Shown: in pieces, positions 44,786-54,432 of the stretch | How the letters are laid out: each line of letters starts with the position of its first letter | Numbering within the stretch: position 1 is the stretch's first letter | NCBI GenBank assembly: GCA_038229415.1 | Contig: JBBROM010000001.1 | Span: forward strand, 248,001 to 312,000 | Direction of reading: 5' to 3' | From: JANXUR01 sp038229415 | GTDB taxonomy: Bacteria; Acidobacteriota; Terriglobia; Terriglobales; Acidobacteriaceae | Length of the DNA stretch: 64,000 bases | The notes under the pieces: model-generated | The model's input: the letters and a program-made list of their open reading frames with translations, nothing else | What the model was told of the DNA's origin: nothing | The model's database searches: none | Made by a program: the position numbers and the translations under genes

Positions 44786-45766
44786 CTACTTAGCAGTTTC
44801 TATATGTCCGCCAAACTTCTTGCGCATGGCGGAAAGAATCTTTTCCGCGAATGTGTGATCCTGCCGTGAGCGGAAGCGCGTGTACAGCGACGCGGAAAGC
44901 ACGTCGCATGGCACCGCCTCTTCAATCGCCGCAATGATCGTCCAGCGACCTTCGCCCGAGTCCGCCACGTTGCCGGTGTAGCTCGCCAGCGTCGGGTCTT
45001 CCACCAACGCCATCGCCGTCAGGTCGAGCAGCCACGACGCCACCACGCTGCCCCGCCGCCATACTTCCGCAATATCGGCCAGGTTCAGGTCGTAGCGCAT
45101 ATCCTCGGCCAATTCTTTCGACGTAGCATTCTTGAAGATGTCGAAGCCCTCGGCATAGGCCTGCATCAGTCCGTATTCGATGCCGTTGTGCACCATCTTT
45201 ACAAAGTGGCCTGCACCCGACGGGCCGCTGTGGATGTAGCCGAGCTCGGCGGTGCTGTTGTCTACCTTGTCGAAGCCTGGAGTGCGCGGAATGTCGCCGA
45301 TACCCGGCGCCAGCGTGCGGAAGATCGGGTCGAGGCGCTGCACGGTGTCTTTCGGTCCGCCAATCATCAGGCAGTAGCCGCGATCAAGTCCCCAAACGCC
45401 GCCGCTGGTGCCTACGTCCACGTAATTGATCTGCTGCGCCTGGAGCATCTTGGCGCGGCGCACGTCATCTTTGTAATACGAGTTGCCGCCGTCAATGATG
45501 GTGTCGCCAGCCTGCAGGTGCTTCGAAAGTTCGATCACCGTCTGCTCGGTCGCGTCGCCTGCCGGAACCATGATCCACACCGTGCGCGGCGCATCGAGTT
45601 TGCTGACGAGGTCAGCCAGGGAACTGGAGCCGGTCGCGCCTTCGCTGGCCAATTGCGCCACGGCGGTTGGGCTAAGGTCCGAAACAACGCACTTGTGTCC
45701 GCCGCGCGTGAGGCGGCGCACCATGTTGGCTCCCATCTTGCCGAGGCCGATCATTCCAATTTGCAT
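44786..45766 (-). CDS. gnd: 6-phosphogluconate dehydrogenase, short decarboxylating type
   Basis: Converts 6-phosphogluconate to ribulose 5-phosphate and CO2. The protein has 326 residues, much shorter than the 470-residue classical enzyme, and matches the short GndA/YqeC class. The N-terminal MQIGMIGLGKMGANMVRRL is the coenzyme-binding motif, followed by DGGNSYYKDD, the family motif TSGGVWGLDRGYCLMIGG and the substrate region GPSGAGHFVKMVHNGIEYG. Some short-type members use NAD rather than NADP; that cannot be settled from this sequence by eye. An AAGGAG site precedes the ATG by seven bases. Confidence 0.95.
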   Translation of the reverse strand: MQIGMIGLGKMGANMVRRLTRGGHKCVVSDLSPTAVAQLASEGATGSSSLADLVSKLDAPRTVWIMVPAGDATEQTVIELSKHLQAGDTIIDGGNSYYKDDVRRAKMLQAQQINYVDVGTSGGVWGLDRGYCLMIGGPKDTVQRLDPIFRTLAPGIGDIPRTPGFDKVDNSTAELGYIHSGPSGAGHFVKMVHNGIEYGLMQAYAEGFDIFKNATSKELAEDMRYDLNLADIAEVWRRGSVVASWLLDLTAMALVEDPTLASYTGNVADSGEGRWTIIAAIEEAVPCDVLSASLYTRFRSRQDHTFAEKILSAMRKKFGGHIETAK

Positions 45767-45882
45767 GTTTTCTCCTTGAAGTTGCTACGAAAATTTGAGG
45801 CGAACTTCGCGCGCGAAGCGTCTTATGAAATCGTGGCGCGACGGGATCATCTGCCTCGTCGCGCCGTGAAAGTATCGGCAGT

Positions 45883-48774
45883 CTACGCCAGCGCCTGTTT
45901 CACCGCAGCCTGCAACGCTGCCAGTCCCGCAGCAACATCTTTGCCCAGGTGCACCCGCAGAGCGCGGCGTCCGCGCTCGGCCAGCACCTGGAAGTCGCCG
46001 CGAGCCTGCGCTGCCTTGACGATGCCAAAGGTGTAAGTGTTGCCCGGCACCTGCAAATCCGCCGCATCGTCGCATGTGATCTGCAGGAACACACCCGAGT
46101 TGGGACCACCCTTGTAAGCTTGCCCCGTCGAGTGCAAGAAGCGCGGCCCAAAGCCGAGGCATGTCGCTACGTGCTTGGCATCGCGCACCGCGTGCCGCAC
46201 GCTTTGCAACGCAGCCTCATGCGCGTCGTTCATCTCGATGTAGCCCAGCACGGCGAAGTAGTCGCCCTTACCGGCGCGATCCAGATGCGCCTTGAGGTAA
46301 CCCGCCAGCGTGGCATCGCTTGCGCCAGCTTTGAGTGCCGCCGCATTCTTCTCGTCAGTAAACAGCTTGATCCCGCTCGCCTCATCCACCAAAATCGGTG
46401 TCTCCGCCGGCAGAGAGCCCGAAGCCTCGTACGCGGAAGTCAGCGTCTTGGTGGCAATCTTGCTCGCCTCCACGTCCGGCTGATTGAACGTGTTGATGCC
46501 GATGATGGAGCCAGCCACCGCCGTCGCAATCTCCCAGCGGAAAAATTCCTGTCCTAGTTGATAAACATCGTCCATCGCAATGCGAATCACCGGCTGCCCG
46601 GCCGCTTCAATCGCAGCAATTGCAGTATCTTGCGCTGCATCGGGCGCAGGCGTGTAGCGAATGTAAGCAAACACGCGATCATTGCCGTATACGCTCGGGT
46701 CGCCGAGTTGCTCGCGATCCACCGGAATAATCCCGTGACCTTCCTTGCCCGTGGATTCCGCCAGCAACTGCTCCAGCCACGCGCCCAGATCATGAATCGC
46801 AGGCGAGGCAACGATGGTCACCTTGTCGCGACCAAGCTTAGCTGCGCAGCCCAGAATCACGCCCAGCGCCACGCCAGGATTCTTCTCCACCGCAACCGAC
46901 GCGCCACACGCCTCCACCATCTTCTGCGTATTCGCGAGGAACTTTGCGGTGTCGAGCCCCATCACCGCCGCCGGTACCATACCGAAGTCAGACAGCGCCG
47001 AATAACGTCCGCCAATCGAAGCGCGGCCAAAGAAAACATGGCGGAAGCTGTCGCCTTCAGCAACCTGCTGCATCTTCGATCCCGGATCGGTGACCGCGAT
47101 AAAGTGGCTGCCTGCTTTGTCTGCGCCCACCGTCTGTTTCACGCGCTCAAAAAAGTATTGCTTGAAGATGTTCGGCTCAAGCGTGGAACCCGACTTGCTG
47201 CTGACGATGAAAACCGTCTTCGCCAGATCCACCTTCTTCTCAAACGTCGCCACTTGCGCTGGGTCGGTCGAATCCAGCACATGCAGTTGCGGCGCGCCCG
47301 CCACATTGCCAAACGTCATCTGGAACACTTCCGGACACAAGCTCGATCCTCCCATGCCCAGCAACAGCGCATGCGTAAATCCTGGATCGCGCACATCCGC
47401 CGCCAGCTTGGTAAACTCCGCTTCCCGCGCAATCTGCGCCGACGTCATATCCAGCCAGCCCAGCCAGTTCGCCTCATCCGTATTCGTCCACAGCGCAGCA
47501 TCCTTTTCCCACAGCCGACGAACCTTGCCATTCGCGCGCCAATCCAGCAGCGCCGTGTTCACTGCCGCGCCCAAATCCGCGGGAAGGGAAGAAGTCATCG
47601 TTGTCAAACCCGCAGGCAGTGCCGCCCCACTCGACTTCTCCACTGCCGCCAGCAGCTTGTCGAATGGCTCGTTGAATAGCCGCACCGCATCCACCGTCAG
47701 CTTGTCGGTCACTTCCTTCATGGAAATCCCAGCCTTCGCCAGATTCTCCATCGTCTGCTTCGCACCGACCACATCTTCAGTGAGGCTTGCGCGCAGCTTG
47801 CCGTGATCGCGGAAGGCATCGAACGTTGCCGGAGGCACCGTGTTCACGGTGTCGGGCCCGATCAGTTCTTCCACATACAGCACGTCGCTATAGGCCGGAT
47901 TCTTGGTGCCCGTCGAAGCCCACAGCAGCCGCTGCACTTGCGCGTTGCGCGCCTTCAGCACATCCCACTTGGCACCGCTGAAAATGTCAAAGTAGGCCTG
48001 ATACGCCAGCTTGGCATTTGCGATTGCCACCTTGCCCTTCAAGCTCGTCAGCAGCGCCCTCTCGGCGTCATCCGTGGAAGTCTTGATGCGCGCATCGGCC
48101 ATGCCGTCAATCAGCGCGTCAATGCGGCTCACAAAGAAGCTTGCGACTGATGCAATGTGCCCCAGCGATCCCGAATTCGCTGCCGCGTATTTATCTAGTC
48201 CGGCGATGTAAGCATGTGCCACTGCTTCATATACATCCTGCGCAAACAGCAGCGTGACGTTGACGTTGATGCCGGAGCCGATCACTTCGGTGATGGCAGG
48301 GAGACCAGCCGCGGTGCCTGGAATCTTGATCATCACATTGGGGCGGTTAACCGCCGCCCAAAGGCGCTTCGCCTCAGCGATGGTGCCGGCTGTATCGTGA
48401 GCCAAGTACGGTGACACTTCGAGGCTCACATAGCCGTCTATTTTGTTCGACGAGTCGTACACCGGCAGCAAAGCGTCGGCTGCGTCCTGAATGTCGCGCA
48501 GCGCGAGCAGTTCGTAGCGAGCCTTGGCGTCGAGATCGGTACGCGAGGCAAGCGAACTCAGCAAGTCGTTGTAAAGGTCAGAGCTTAGAATTGCCTTCTC
48601 AAAGATCGCCGGATTGGACGTCATGCCGCGCAGGCCGTCCTGCTCCACCATCTTGGCGAGTTCGCCGGTGGTCATCAGGTCGCGGCGAATGTAATCGAGC
48701 CAAACCGATTGGCCGTAGGCAAGCAGACTCTTAAGGGGGTTCGTTGCGGGGGAAGCTTCAGTCATGGCAGCCAT
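45883..48774 (-). CDS. Bifunctional transaldolase / glucose-6-phosphate isomerase
   Basis: A 963-residue fusion. The N-terminal part (about residues 1-370) is transaldolase: WLDYIRRDLM, GLRGMTSNPAIFEKAI and the Schiff-base lysine in NVMIKIPGT. The C-terminal part (about 400-960) is phosphoglucose isomerase with SSKSGSTLEPNIFKQYFFER, GGRYSALSDFGMVPA and a late Glu/His/Lys region. Tal-Pgi fusions occur in several bacteria and join carbon return (Tal) to hexose recycling (Pgi). The GGAG site fits the ATG at 48774. Its first 17 bases overlap the end of rpiB. Confidence 0.95.
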   Translation of the reverse strand: MAAMTEASPATNPLKSLLAYGQSVWLDYIRRDLMTTGELAKMVEQDGLRGMTSNPAIFEKAILSSDLYNDLLSSLASRTDLDAKARYELLALRDIQDAADALLPVYDSSNKIDGYVSLEVSPYLAHDTAGTIAEAKRLWAAVNRPNVMIKIPGTAAGLPAITEVIGSGINVNVTLLFAQDVYEAVAHAYIAGLDKYAAANSGSLGHIASVASFFVSRIDALIDGMADARIKTSTDDAERALLTSLKGKVAIANAKLAYQAYFDIFSGAKWDVLKARNAQVQRLLWASTGTKNPAYSDVLYVEELIGPDTVNTVPPATFDAFRDHGKLRASLTEDVVGAKQTMENLAKAGISMKEVTDKLTVDAVRLFNEPFDKLLAAVEKSSGAALPAGLTTMTSSLPADLGAAVNTALLDWRANGKVRRLWEKDAALWTNTDEANWLGWLDMTSAQIAREAEFTKLAADVRDPGFTHALLLGMGGSSLCPEVFQMTFGNVAGAPQLHVLDSTDPAQVATFEKKVDLAKTVFIVSSKSGSTLEPNIFKQYFFERVKQTVGADKAGSHFIAVTDPGSKMQQVAEGDSFRHVFFGRASIGGRYSALSDFGMVPAAVMGLDTAKFLANTQKMVEACGASVAVEKNPGVALGVILGCAAKLGRDKVTIVASPAIHDLGAWLEQLLAESTGKEGHGIIPVDREQLGDPSVYGNDRVFAYIRYTPAPDAAQDTAIAAIEAAGQPVIRIAMDDVYQLGQEFFRWEIATAVAGSIIGINTFNQPDVEASKIATKTLTSAYEASGSLPAETPILVDEASGIKLFTDEKNAAALKAGASDATLAGYLKAHLDRAGKGDYFAVLGYIEMNDAHEAALQSVRHAVRDAKHVATCLGFGPRFLHSTGQAYKGGPNSGVFLQITCDDAADLQVPGNTYTFGIVKAAQARGDFQVLAERGRRALRVHLGKDVAAGLAALQAAVKQALA

Positions 48775-49216
48775 ATTTTTTCTCCAGTGCGATTACTTTA
48801 TTCAGCCGGCGTTGATGCCGTTCTTCGTGAGTGTAAGCCGCGCCCATATAGGCGCGAACCAAATCTTCCGCCAGTGCTACGCCAATCACGCGAGAGCCTA
48901 GCACCAGTACATTCATATCATCGTGTTCCACGCCCTGATGCGCAGCATAAGTATCGTGGCACAACCCTGCGCGGATGCCCGGCAACTTATTCGCCGCCAC
49001 CGAAGCGCCCACCCCCGAGCCACAAATCAAAATGGCGCGCGGCGCTTCCTTGGCGATCACCGCCAGGCCCACCTTCTCGGCGTAATCGGGATAGTCGACT
49101 GCCGCCGTACTGTGTGTGCCAACATCAATCACCTCGTGGCCGAGGTTGGCGACGAAGACGCGCAAGTGTTCCTTCAACTCGAACCCTGCATGATCAGCCC
49201 CAACGACAATGCGCAT
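48758..49216 (-). CDS. rpiB: Ribose-5-phosphate isomerase B
   Basis: Interconverts ribose 5-phosphate and ribulose 5-phosphate. I start at MRIVVGADHAGFELKEHL (152 residues) because AGGA stands about seven bases upstream; a reading from 49240 adds eight residues. The active-site Cys is in ILICGSGVGASVAANK, where most family members have CGTGIG, and the later HDDMNVLVLGSRVIG is typical. It belongs to the RpiB/LacAB family. It overlaps tal-pgi by 17 bases and follows tkt closely. No rpe gene is in the operon. Confidence 0.94.
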   Translation of the reverse strand: MRIVVGADHAGFELKEHLRVFVANLGHEVIDVGTHSTAAVDYPDYAEKVGLAVIAKEAPRAILICGSGVGASVAANKLPGIRAGLCHDTYAAHQGVEHDDMNVLVLGSRVIGVALAEDLVRAYMGAAYTHEERHQRRLNKVIALEKKYGCHD

Positions 49217-49269
49217 AAGTGTTCCTAACGTATGGTGCAACGTTCCGTTGAATGACGACTAAATGACGA

Positions 49270-51366
49270 CTAAGCGCTCAGCGTGCTCTTGGCTGCCGCA
49301 ACTACCGCTTCCACCGTGAAGCCGAACTTCTTCAGCAAATCTTTCAGCGGAGCGGAAGCGCCAAAGCTGCGCATCCCGATCATCACGCTGTGCTTCGGGT
49401 CATCGCCCACATAACGCTCCCAGCCAAAGGTCGAGGCCATCTCAACCGACACGCGCCTGGTTACGCTTGGCGGCAGCACCGAGTCGCGATACTCCTCAGT
49501 CTGATGCGCGAACAACTCCCAGCTCGGCATGCTGACCACCCGAACCTTCACGCCCTCCGCCGTCAACTGCTCATAAGCCTGCACACACAAATTAACTTCG
49601 CTGCCCGAACTAATAAGGATGACCTCCGGCTTGCCATCCGCCGCATCGGCCAGAACATAGGCGCCCTTGTGCACGCCCGCCGCGGAAGCATACTTCGTGC
49701 GATCAATGGTGGGCTGCGGCTGCCGCGTTAACGCCAGCAGCACCGGATGATGCGTCATCGGCATAAACGTCCGCCAGGCTTCCGCCACTTCGTTCGCATC
49801 CGCCGGACGAATCACCGTCATCCCCGGAATCGCGCGCAATGACGCCAGTTGCTCAATCGGTTGGTGTGTTGGTCCATCTTCGCCGACGCCAATCGAATCA
49901 TGCGTAAACACGTGAATCGTCGGAATCTCCATGATCGAAGACAGCCGAATTGCCGGCCGTGCATAGTCGCTGAAGATCAGGAATCCCGAACCATACGGAC
50001 GAACCTTGGATAGCGACATGCCATTCAGCACGCTCGCCATCACATGCTCGCGAATGCCGAAGTGGAAGTTACGTCCCGCATAATTGCCCGCCTCAAAATC
50101 GCCTGCACCATCAAACGTCAAACGCGTTTTCGTCGAAGGATTCAAATCTGCCGAACCGCCGATGAGCCACGGCACATGTTTGCCCACCGCGTTGATGACC
50201 TTCGCCGAAGCCTCGCGCCCGGCTAAACCCTTGGCGTCTGCGGGGAAGGTCGGAATATCCGCATCCCAGCCCTCGGGCAACTGGCGGAACTGCATCTGCT
50301 CAATCTGTGCTCCGAGTTCCGGATACTGCTGCTTATACTCGGCAAACTTGGCGTGCCATGCGCTGCTCGCTTCCGCGCCGCGCTGGCCAATCCCATCCTG
50401 AAAGTGCTCGTACACTCCATCCGGCACCAGGAACTTCGCATCTTCCGGCCAGCCGTAAAACTTCTTCGCGCCCTTTACTTCGTCTTCGCCCAGCGGCTCG
50501 CCGTGTGCTTCTTTGGTGTCGTGCTTGGTGGGAGCACCGTAGCCGATGTGGCTCTTTACAATGATGAGCGTCGGGCGGTCGCTCGCCTTCGACTTCTCAA
50601 TCTCTTTCGCAAGCGTCCCCGTATCGTTCGCATCATCTACATGCGCCACGTTCCAGCCGTAGGCGAGATACCGCGCACCCACGTCTTCGCTCAACGCCAG
50701 ATCGGTACTGCCTTCAATGGTGATGCGGTTCGAGTCATAAATCCACAGCAGGTTATTCAGCTTAAGGTGCCCCGCCACCGAAGCGGCTTCGCTGCTGATG
50801 CCTTCCATGGTGTCGCCATCTCCCATGATGCTGTACACATGAAAGTCAAACAGATCGAATCCTGGGCGGTTATACGTCGCGCCCAGCCACTTGCTGGCAA
50901 TCGCCATGCCCACACTATTGGCCACGCCTTGGCCTAACGGCCCGGTGGTCGTTTCCACACCCGCCGTCCAGCGATACTCCGGATGCCCCGGCGTCTTCGA
51001 CTCAATCTGCCGGAAGTGTTTCAGGTCATCGAGCGTCAGCGCAGGTTTGCCGGGGTTGCTGCGATCATCCGTAATGTCCTGCACGCCCACCAGGTGCAAT
51101 GTCGAGTACAGCAACATCGAAGCGTGGCCGATGGAAAGCACAAAGCGGTCGCGATTCGGCCACAGCGGATCCGCCGGGTCGTAACGGAGAAAATCCTGCC
51201 ACAGCGTGTACATCACCGGAGCCATTGCCATCGCCGTTCCCGGATGACCGGAGTTGGCCTGCTGCACTCCATCCATGGAAAGAGTGCGGATGGTGTTGAT
51301 GCTCAGTGTTTCCATCGTTCCAGTGGGGGTGCCGACTGGCGGGGGAGTGCTCTGGCTCGCAGCCAT
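49270..51366 (-). CDS. tkt: Transketolase
   Basis: Thiamin-diphosphate enzyme that moves two-carbon units between pentose and hexose phosphates. The 698-residue protein has DGVQQANSGHPGTAMAMAP near the N-terminus, the cofactor motif GDGDTMEGISSEA, and HDSIGVGEDGPTHQPIEQLA in the pyrimidine domain. Length is normal. It is the first gene of the pentose-phosphate operon, with AAGGAG ten bases before the ATG. About 265 bases separate it from the divergent sthA, which is where promoters for both should lie. The thiamin dependence is a loose link to the riboswitch-controlled thiC at the other end of the window. Confidence 0.97.
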   Translation of the reverse strand: MAASQSTPPPVGTPTGTMETLSINTIRTLSMDGVQQANSGHPGTAMAMAPVMYTLWQDFLRYDPADPLWPNRDRFVLSIGHASMLLYSTLHLVGVQDITDDRSNPGKPALTLDDLKHFRQIESKTPGHPEYRWTAGVETTTGPLGQGVANSVGMAIASKWLGATYNRPGFDLFDFHVYSIMGDGDTMEGISSEAASVAGHLKLNNLLWIYDSNRITIEGSTDLALSEDVGARYLAYGWNVAHVDDANDTGTLAKEIEKSKASDRPTLIIVKSHIGYGAPTKHDTKEAHGEPLGEDEVKGAKKFYGWPEDAKFLVPDGVYEHFQDGIGQRGAEASSAWHAKFAEYKQQYPELGAQIEQMQFRQLPEGWDADIPTFPADAKGLAGREASAKVINAVGKHVPWLIGGSADLNPSTKTRLTFDGAGDFEAGNYAGRNFHFGIREHVMASVLNGMSLSKVRPYGSGFLIFSDYARPAIRLSSIMEIPTIHVFTHDSIGVGEDGPTHQPIEQLASLRAIPGMTVIRPADANEVAEAWRTFMPMTHHPVLLALTRQPQPTIDRTKYASAAGVHKGAYVLADAADGKPEVILISSGSEVNLCVQAYEQLTAEGVKVRVVSMPSWELFAHQTEEYRDSVLPPSVTRRVSVEMASTFGWERYVGDDPKHSVMIGMRSFGASAPLKDLLKKFGFTVEAVVAAAKSTLSA

Positions 51367-51632
51367 CGTTCGTGTGCTCCTTCAAGCTGTGGGGTTTCGG
51401 CGGTACGTCTCTTTATCTTCCGTCCATTGGATTGTAAACCGCTTAGGAAGTTGCAGAGTGCCCTTAGCAGGACTTTTCGTGCGATGGAAGGGGATTGCCC
51501 CGTCGGGCGCAACAAGGTTCAGCAGCCTCCGCCCCCGTATCTCACAGATTTACCGAAAATTGATACAAACGTGCCTAGGGCAGTCTATTGCCTTCCATGT
51601 ACCATGTACCGACGCAGCTAGGGGATAAACCA

Positions 51633-53024
51633 ATGATTATGGATGGCGGCAACTTCGATCTGGTAGTGATTGGCAGCGGCCCCGCTGGCCAAAAGGGCGC
51701 CATTAGCGCCGCCAAGCAGCGCAAACGCGCCGCTATTATTGACCGCAAGCGCCTCGTCGGCGGCGTCTGCGTCCATACCGGCACCATCCCCAGCAAGACC
51801 CTGCGCGAGGCCGCGCTTTACCTGAGCGGATTTAGCCAGCGCAGCTTTTATGGCCGCAACTATGTCGTAAAAGACAATCTGGCCATGCACGACCTCAACT
51901 TTCGCGTGAAGACGGTCGTAGCCCGGGAGACCGAAGTCATCCGCGCCCAACTCACCCGGAACAAGGTCAAGACCTTTGAAGGCGACGCCAGCTTCCTCGA
52001 TCCGCATACCGTTGAAGTCCGCAATGAAGAAGGCACAACCGTGTTGCACGGCGAGAAGATTCTGATTGCGTGTGGCACCCGACCAGCTCATGCCGAAGAA
52101 ATTCCCATTGACGGCAAGCGCATCTTTGACGCCGACCAGATGCCAGTGCTGGAAGAGATTCCGCACGAAGTAGTCGTCGTCGGCGCTGGTGTGATCGGCC
52201 TGGAATACGCCTCGATTCTGGCTGCGCTCGGCGTCAAAGTCACCCTGCTCGACCAGCGCCCCACCTTGCTCGATTTCGTGGATCGCGAGATGATTGACAC
52301 CCTCTGTTTCCACCTGCGCCACCTTGGCACCACCTTCCGCCTCGGCGAAAAAGTCATTTCCGTCGCGGTGGATGACGAACGCAACCGCGTTACCGCTAAA
52401 ATGGAAAGCGGCAAGACAATCCACGGCGAAGGCTTGCTCTACGCCGTTGGCCGCAAGCCGAACACCGATCTGATTCACGTGGAGAATGCCGGACTAACGC
52501 CAGACTCACGCGGCCGGCTCGAGGTCAACGAGTACTACCAAACCAGTGTGCCCCACATCTACGCCGCCGGCGACGTCATCGGCTTCCCCGCACTTGCCAG
52601 CACCGCCATGGAGCAGGGACGCCTCGCCAGTTGCCATATGTTCGGCACGCCTTCCAAGATGTCGCAGAACTTTCCTTATGGCATCTACACCGTGCCGGAA
52701 ATTTCCATGGTCGGTAAGAACGAAGAAGAACTCACCGCCGCCCGCATCCCTTATGAAGTAGGCCGCGCCCGTTACGAAGAACTCGCCAAGGGCCAGATGC
52801 TGGGCGACGACCAGGGCATCCTCAAACTGATCTTCGATCCGATAACCCTCAAAATCCACGGCGTCCACGTCATAGGCGACCGAGCCTCGGAGATCATCCA
52901 CATCGGCCAAGCCGTAATGAACTTCGGCGGCACCATCGAATACTTCCGCGACACCGTCTTCAACTACCCCACCCTGGCCGAAGCCTACAAGGTCGCTGCC
53001 CTCGACGGCATTAACAAGCTGTAA
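51633..53024 (+). CDS. sthA: Soluble pyridine nucleotide transhydrogenase
   Basis: FAD enzyme that transfers hydride between NADPH and NAD in the cytoplasm. I start at the ATG at 51633 (GGGGA six bases upstream); another ATG two codons later is possible, and a TTG at 51588 is less likely. The order is: FAD motif DLVVIGSGPAGQKGAISAAK; the region HTGTIPSKTLREA, which replaces the redox disulfide of lipoamide dehydrogenases and is diagnostic of SthA; the NAD motif VVVVGAGVIGLEYASILAAL; and a dimer domain with PEISMVGKNEEEL. It is divergent from the tkt operon, whose Zwf should produce NADPH. Confidence 0.94.
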   Translation: MIMDGGNFDLVVIGSGPAGQKGAISAAKQRKRAAIIDRKRLVGGVCVHTGTIPSKTLREAALYLSGFSQRSFYGRNYVVKDNLAMHDLNFRVKTVVARETEVIRAQLTRNKVKTFEGDASFLDPHTVEVRNEEGTTVLHGEKILIACGTRPAHAEEIPIDGKRIFDADQMPVLEEIPHEVVVVGAGVIGLEYASILAALGVKVTLLDQRPTLLDFVDREMIDTLCFHLRHLGTTFRLGEKVISVAVDDERNRVTAKMESGKTIHGEGLLYAVGRKPNTDLIHVENAGLTPDSRGRLEVNEYYQTSVPHIYAAGDVIGFPALASTAMEQGRLASCHMFGTPSKMSQNFPYGIYTVPEISMVGKNEEELTAARIPYEVGRARYEELAKGQMLGDDQGILKLIFDPITLKIHGVHVIGDRASEIIHIGQAVMNFGGTIEYFRDTVFNYPTLAEAYKVAALDGINKL

Positions 53025-53428
53025 CTCACTGCTCGTGTGGGGACGGGCGCCCTCGCCCGTCCAGTCCGCGCAAAGCGCCGAAAGCTTACCCTTGTGCCAT
53101 CACCACTGTGTCATCCCGACCGCAGTGGAGGGACCTTGCGTTTCGCACGCCGCCAACCGAGCCGGGTGCCCCGTCCAAGCTCTGCTTGGGCGGGTCTTTG
53201 CCGGTGATGATCCACTCCCGCAAGAACGCAAATGATGAAGTCCGCAGGGACGCGAGGCGAAAGCCCGGCACGTAAGTGCCGGGAAAGCAGCCCAAGCGGC
53301 CGAGTCCCGTAGGGACGGCACCCCGTGTCGTACCTTAGCCGCAACCTACCGCAAGCACCCTGGGTTTGACAGCGGCCGCGACGTAGACCGAAGATTGTCC
53401 ATCCCAGCAGGCGGTTCGAGTAGAGAGA
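53025..53428. repeat. Hairpin-rich non-coding stretch
   Basis: About 400 bases without a gene but dense in palindromes: GGACGGGCG/CGCCCGTCC (53041-53062), CCAAGC/GCTTGG (53175-53189), CCCGGCAC/GTGCCGGG (53264-53283) and GTCCC/GGGAC (53304-53316). The phrase GTCATCCCGACCGCAG (53111 on) resembles dispersed intergenic repeats. The first hairpin is related to the one at 38736. It separates sthA from the end of the Mrr gene, and may be a patchwork of small repeat elements. Confidence 0.65.
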
Positions 53429-54340
53429 TTATTCTTCGCTGAAATAGTCGGAATCAATGCGTTTCGTTTCATAAACAGAACGCGTTGCAACTCCAACGCC
53501 AAACTCGATCATGAGCTCGGCAAGACGTCGGCCGTCAACCAGCACAACTTTTGGCTCGATCGTGTCAACGTAGCTCTTTGCTTCTCCCGTGAAGCTGCTA
53601 GTCGTCATGAAGACACCCTTCTTAGCGCGCCTACCCGCAAGCGCACCAACGAATTTCTGGATTTCCGGCCGCCCGACGACTCCTTCCCAGCGCTTCGCCT
53701 GAATGTAAATGACATCGAGCCCGAGCCGATCTTCGTTGATCATGCCGTCGATGCCTTCATCCCCGGGCTTTCCCACGACTGCAGTACCGGCTTTCCAAGA
53801 TCCGCCATATCCCATGCTCGTAAGCACATCGACTACAAGTCGCTCAAAGAAGTTCGGAGAGGCACTCTTTACTTGCACCAGCAACTCCGACGCAAGCTGG
53901 TCTTTAAGATTGCGGAACGCGTTGTCGAGAATCTCCTCAGGAGTCTGCGTCTGGGACACGAGAGCGACGTGTTCTTGAGGCTCCGAATTGCCACGCCCGG
54001 CATTCCGAAATGCAGCAAATTGGGGTATCGCCTCTAGGGACTGTGCTGTGATCTCGCGAGGATTCTCGCCAAGTTTTATGACACCGGCATCTGTAATGCG
54101 GAAGTATGCTCTTCGTGTCGATTCCAGCAGACCCGCCTGCTGGAGGTATGTCTTCGCCCAGCCAACCCTATTGTCAAACACAGGTTGTTTGCCGCTCGGC
54201 AGGAGCGCTGACCGTTCTTCTTGAGTCAGGTCAAACTCCGCGGCCAACTGATCTCGCGCATCAGAAACGGAGTGCTCTGCGCGGTCGGCGGTGAGCTTTA
54301 GCAGGGGAAGCATGGCTTTCTGATAATCAGGTATCGCCAA
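53429..54340 (-). CDS. Mrr-type restriction endonuclease
   Basis: A 303-residue protein. The N-terminal 100 residues form a winged-helix-like Mrr_N domain. The C-terminal half holds the PD-(D/E)xK nuclease core: FERLVVDVLTSMGYGG (Glu167), then GIDGMINEDRLGLDVIYIQA (Asp198), with Gln214-Ala-Lys216 as catalytic QxK. Mrr proteins cut foreign or methylated DNA (type IV restriction). The TTG start has GGAG seven bases upstream. No methylase gene is beside it, which fits a methylation-dependent enzyme. It stands alone, next to the hairpin-rich stretch. Confidence 0.88.
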   Translation of the reverse strand: MAIPDYQKAMLPLLKLTADRAEHSVSDARDQLAAEFDLTQEERSALLPSGKQPVFDNRVGWAKTYLQQAGLLESTRRAYFRITDAGVIKLGENPREITAQSLEAIPQFAAFRNAGRGNSEPQEHVALVSQTQTPEEILDNAFRNLKDQLASELLVQVKSASPNFFERLVVDVLTSMGYGGSWKAGTAVVGKPGDEGIDGMINEDRLGLDVIYIQAKRWEGVVGRPEIQKFVGALAGRRAKKGVFMTTSSFTGEAKSYVDTIEPKVVLVDGRRLAELMIEFGVGVATRSVYETKRIDSDYFSEE

Positions 54341-54432
54341 ATGAGGTCTCCGATCAGACGCGCTAGCTTACGCCTCCAACCTAGTGTATTTCCACTATTT
54401 TCCGCCCCGAAAAATCCGCTACTCTTGCAGGG

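Noticed and set aside
46558..47679. Plus-strand ORF of 373 residues opposite tal-pgi
   Set aside because: Antisense to the Pgi/Tal domains and full of Arg/His; no recognisable motif.
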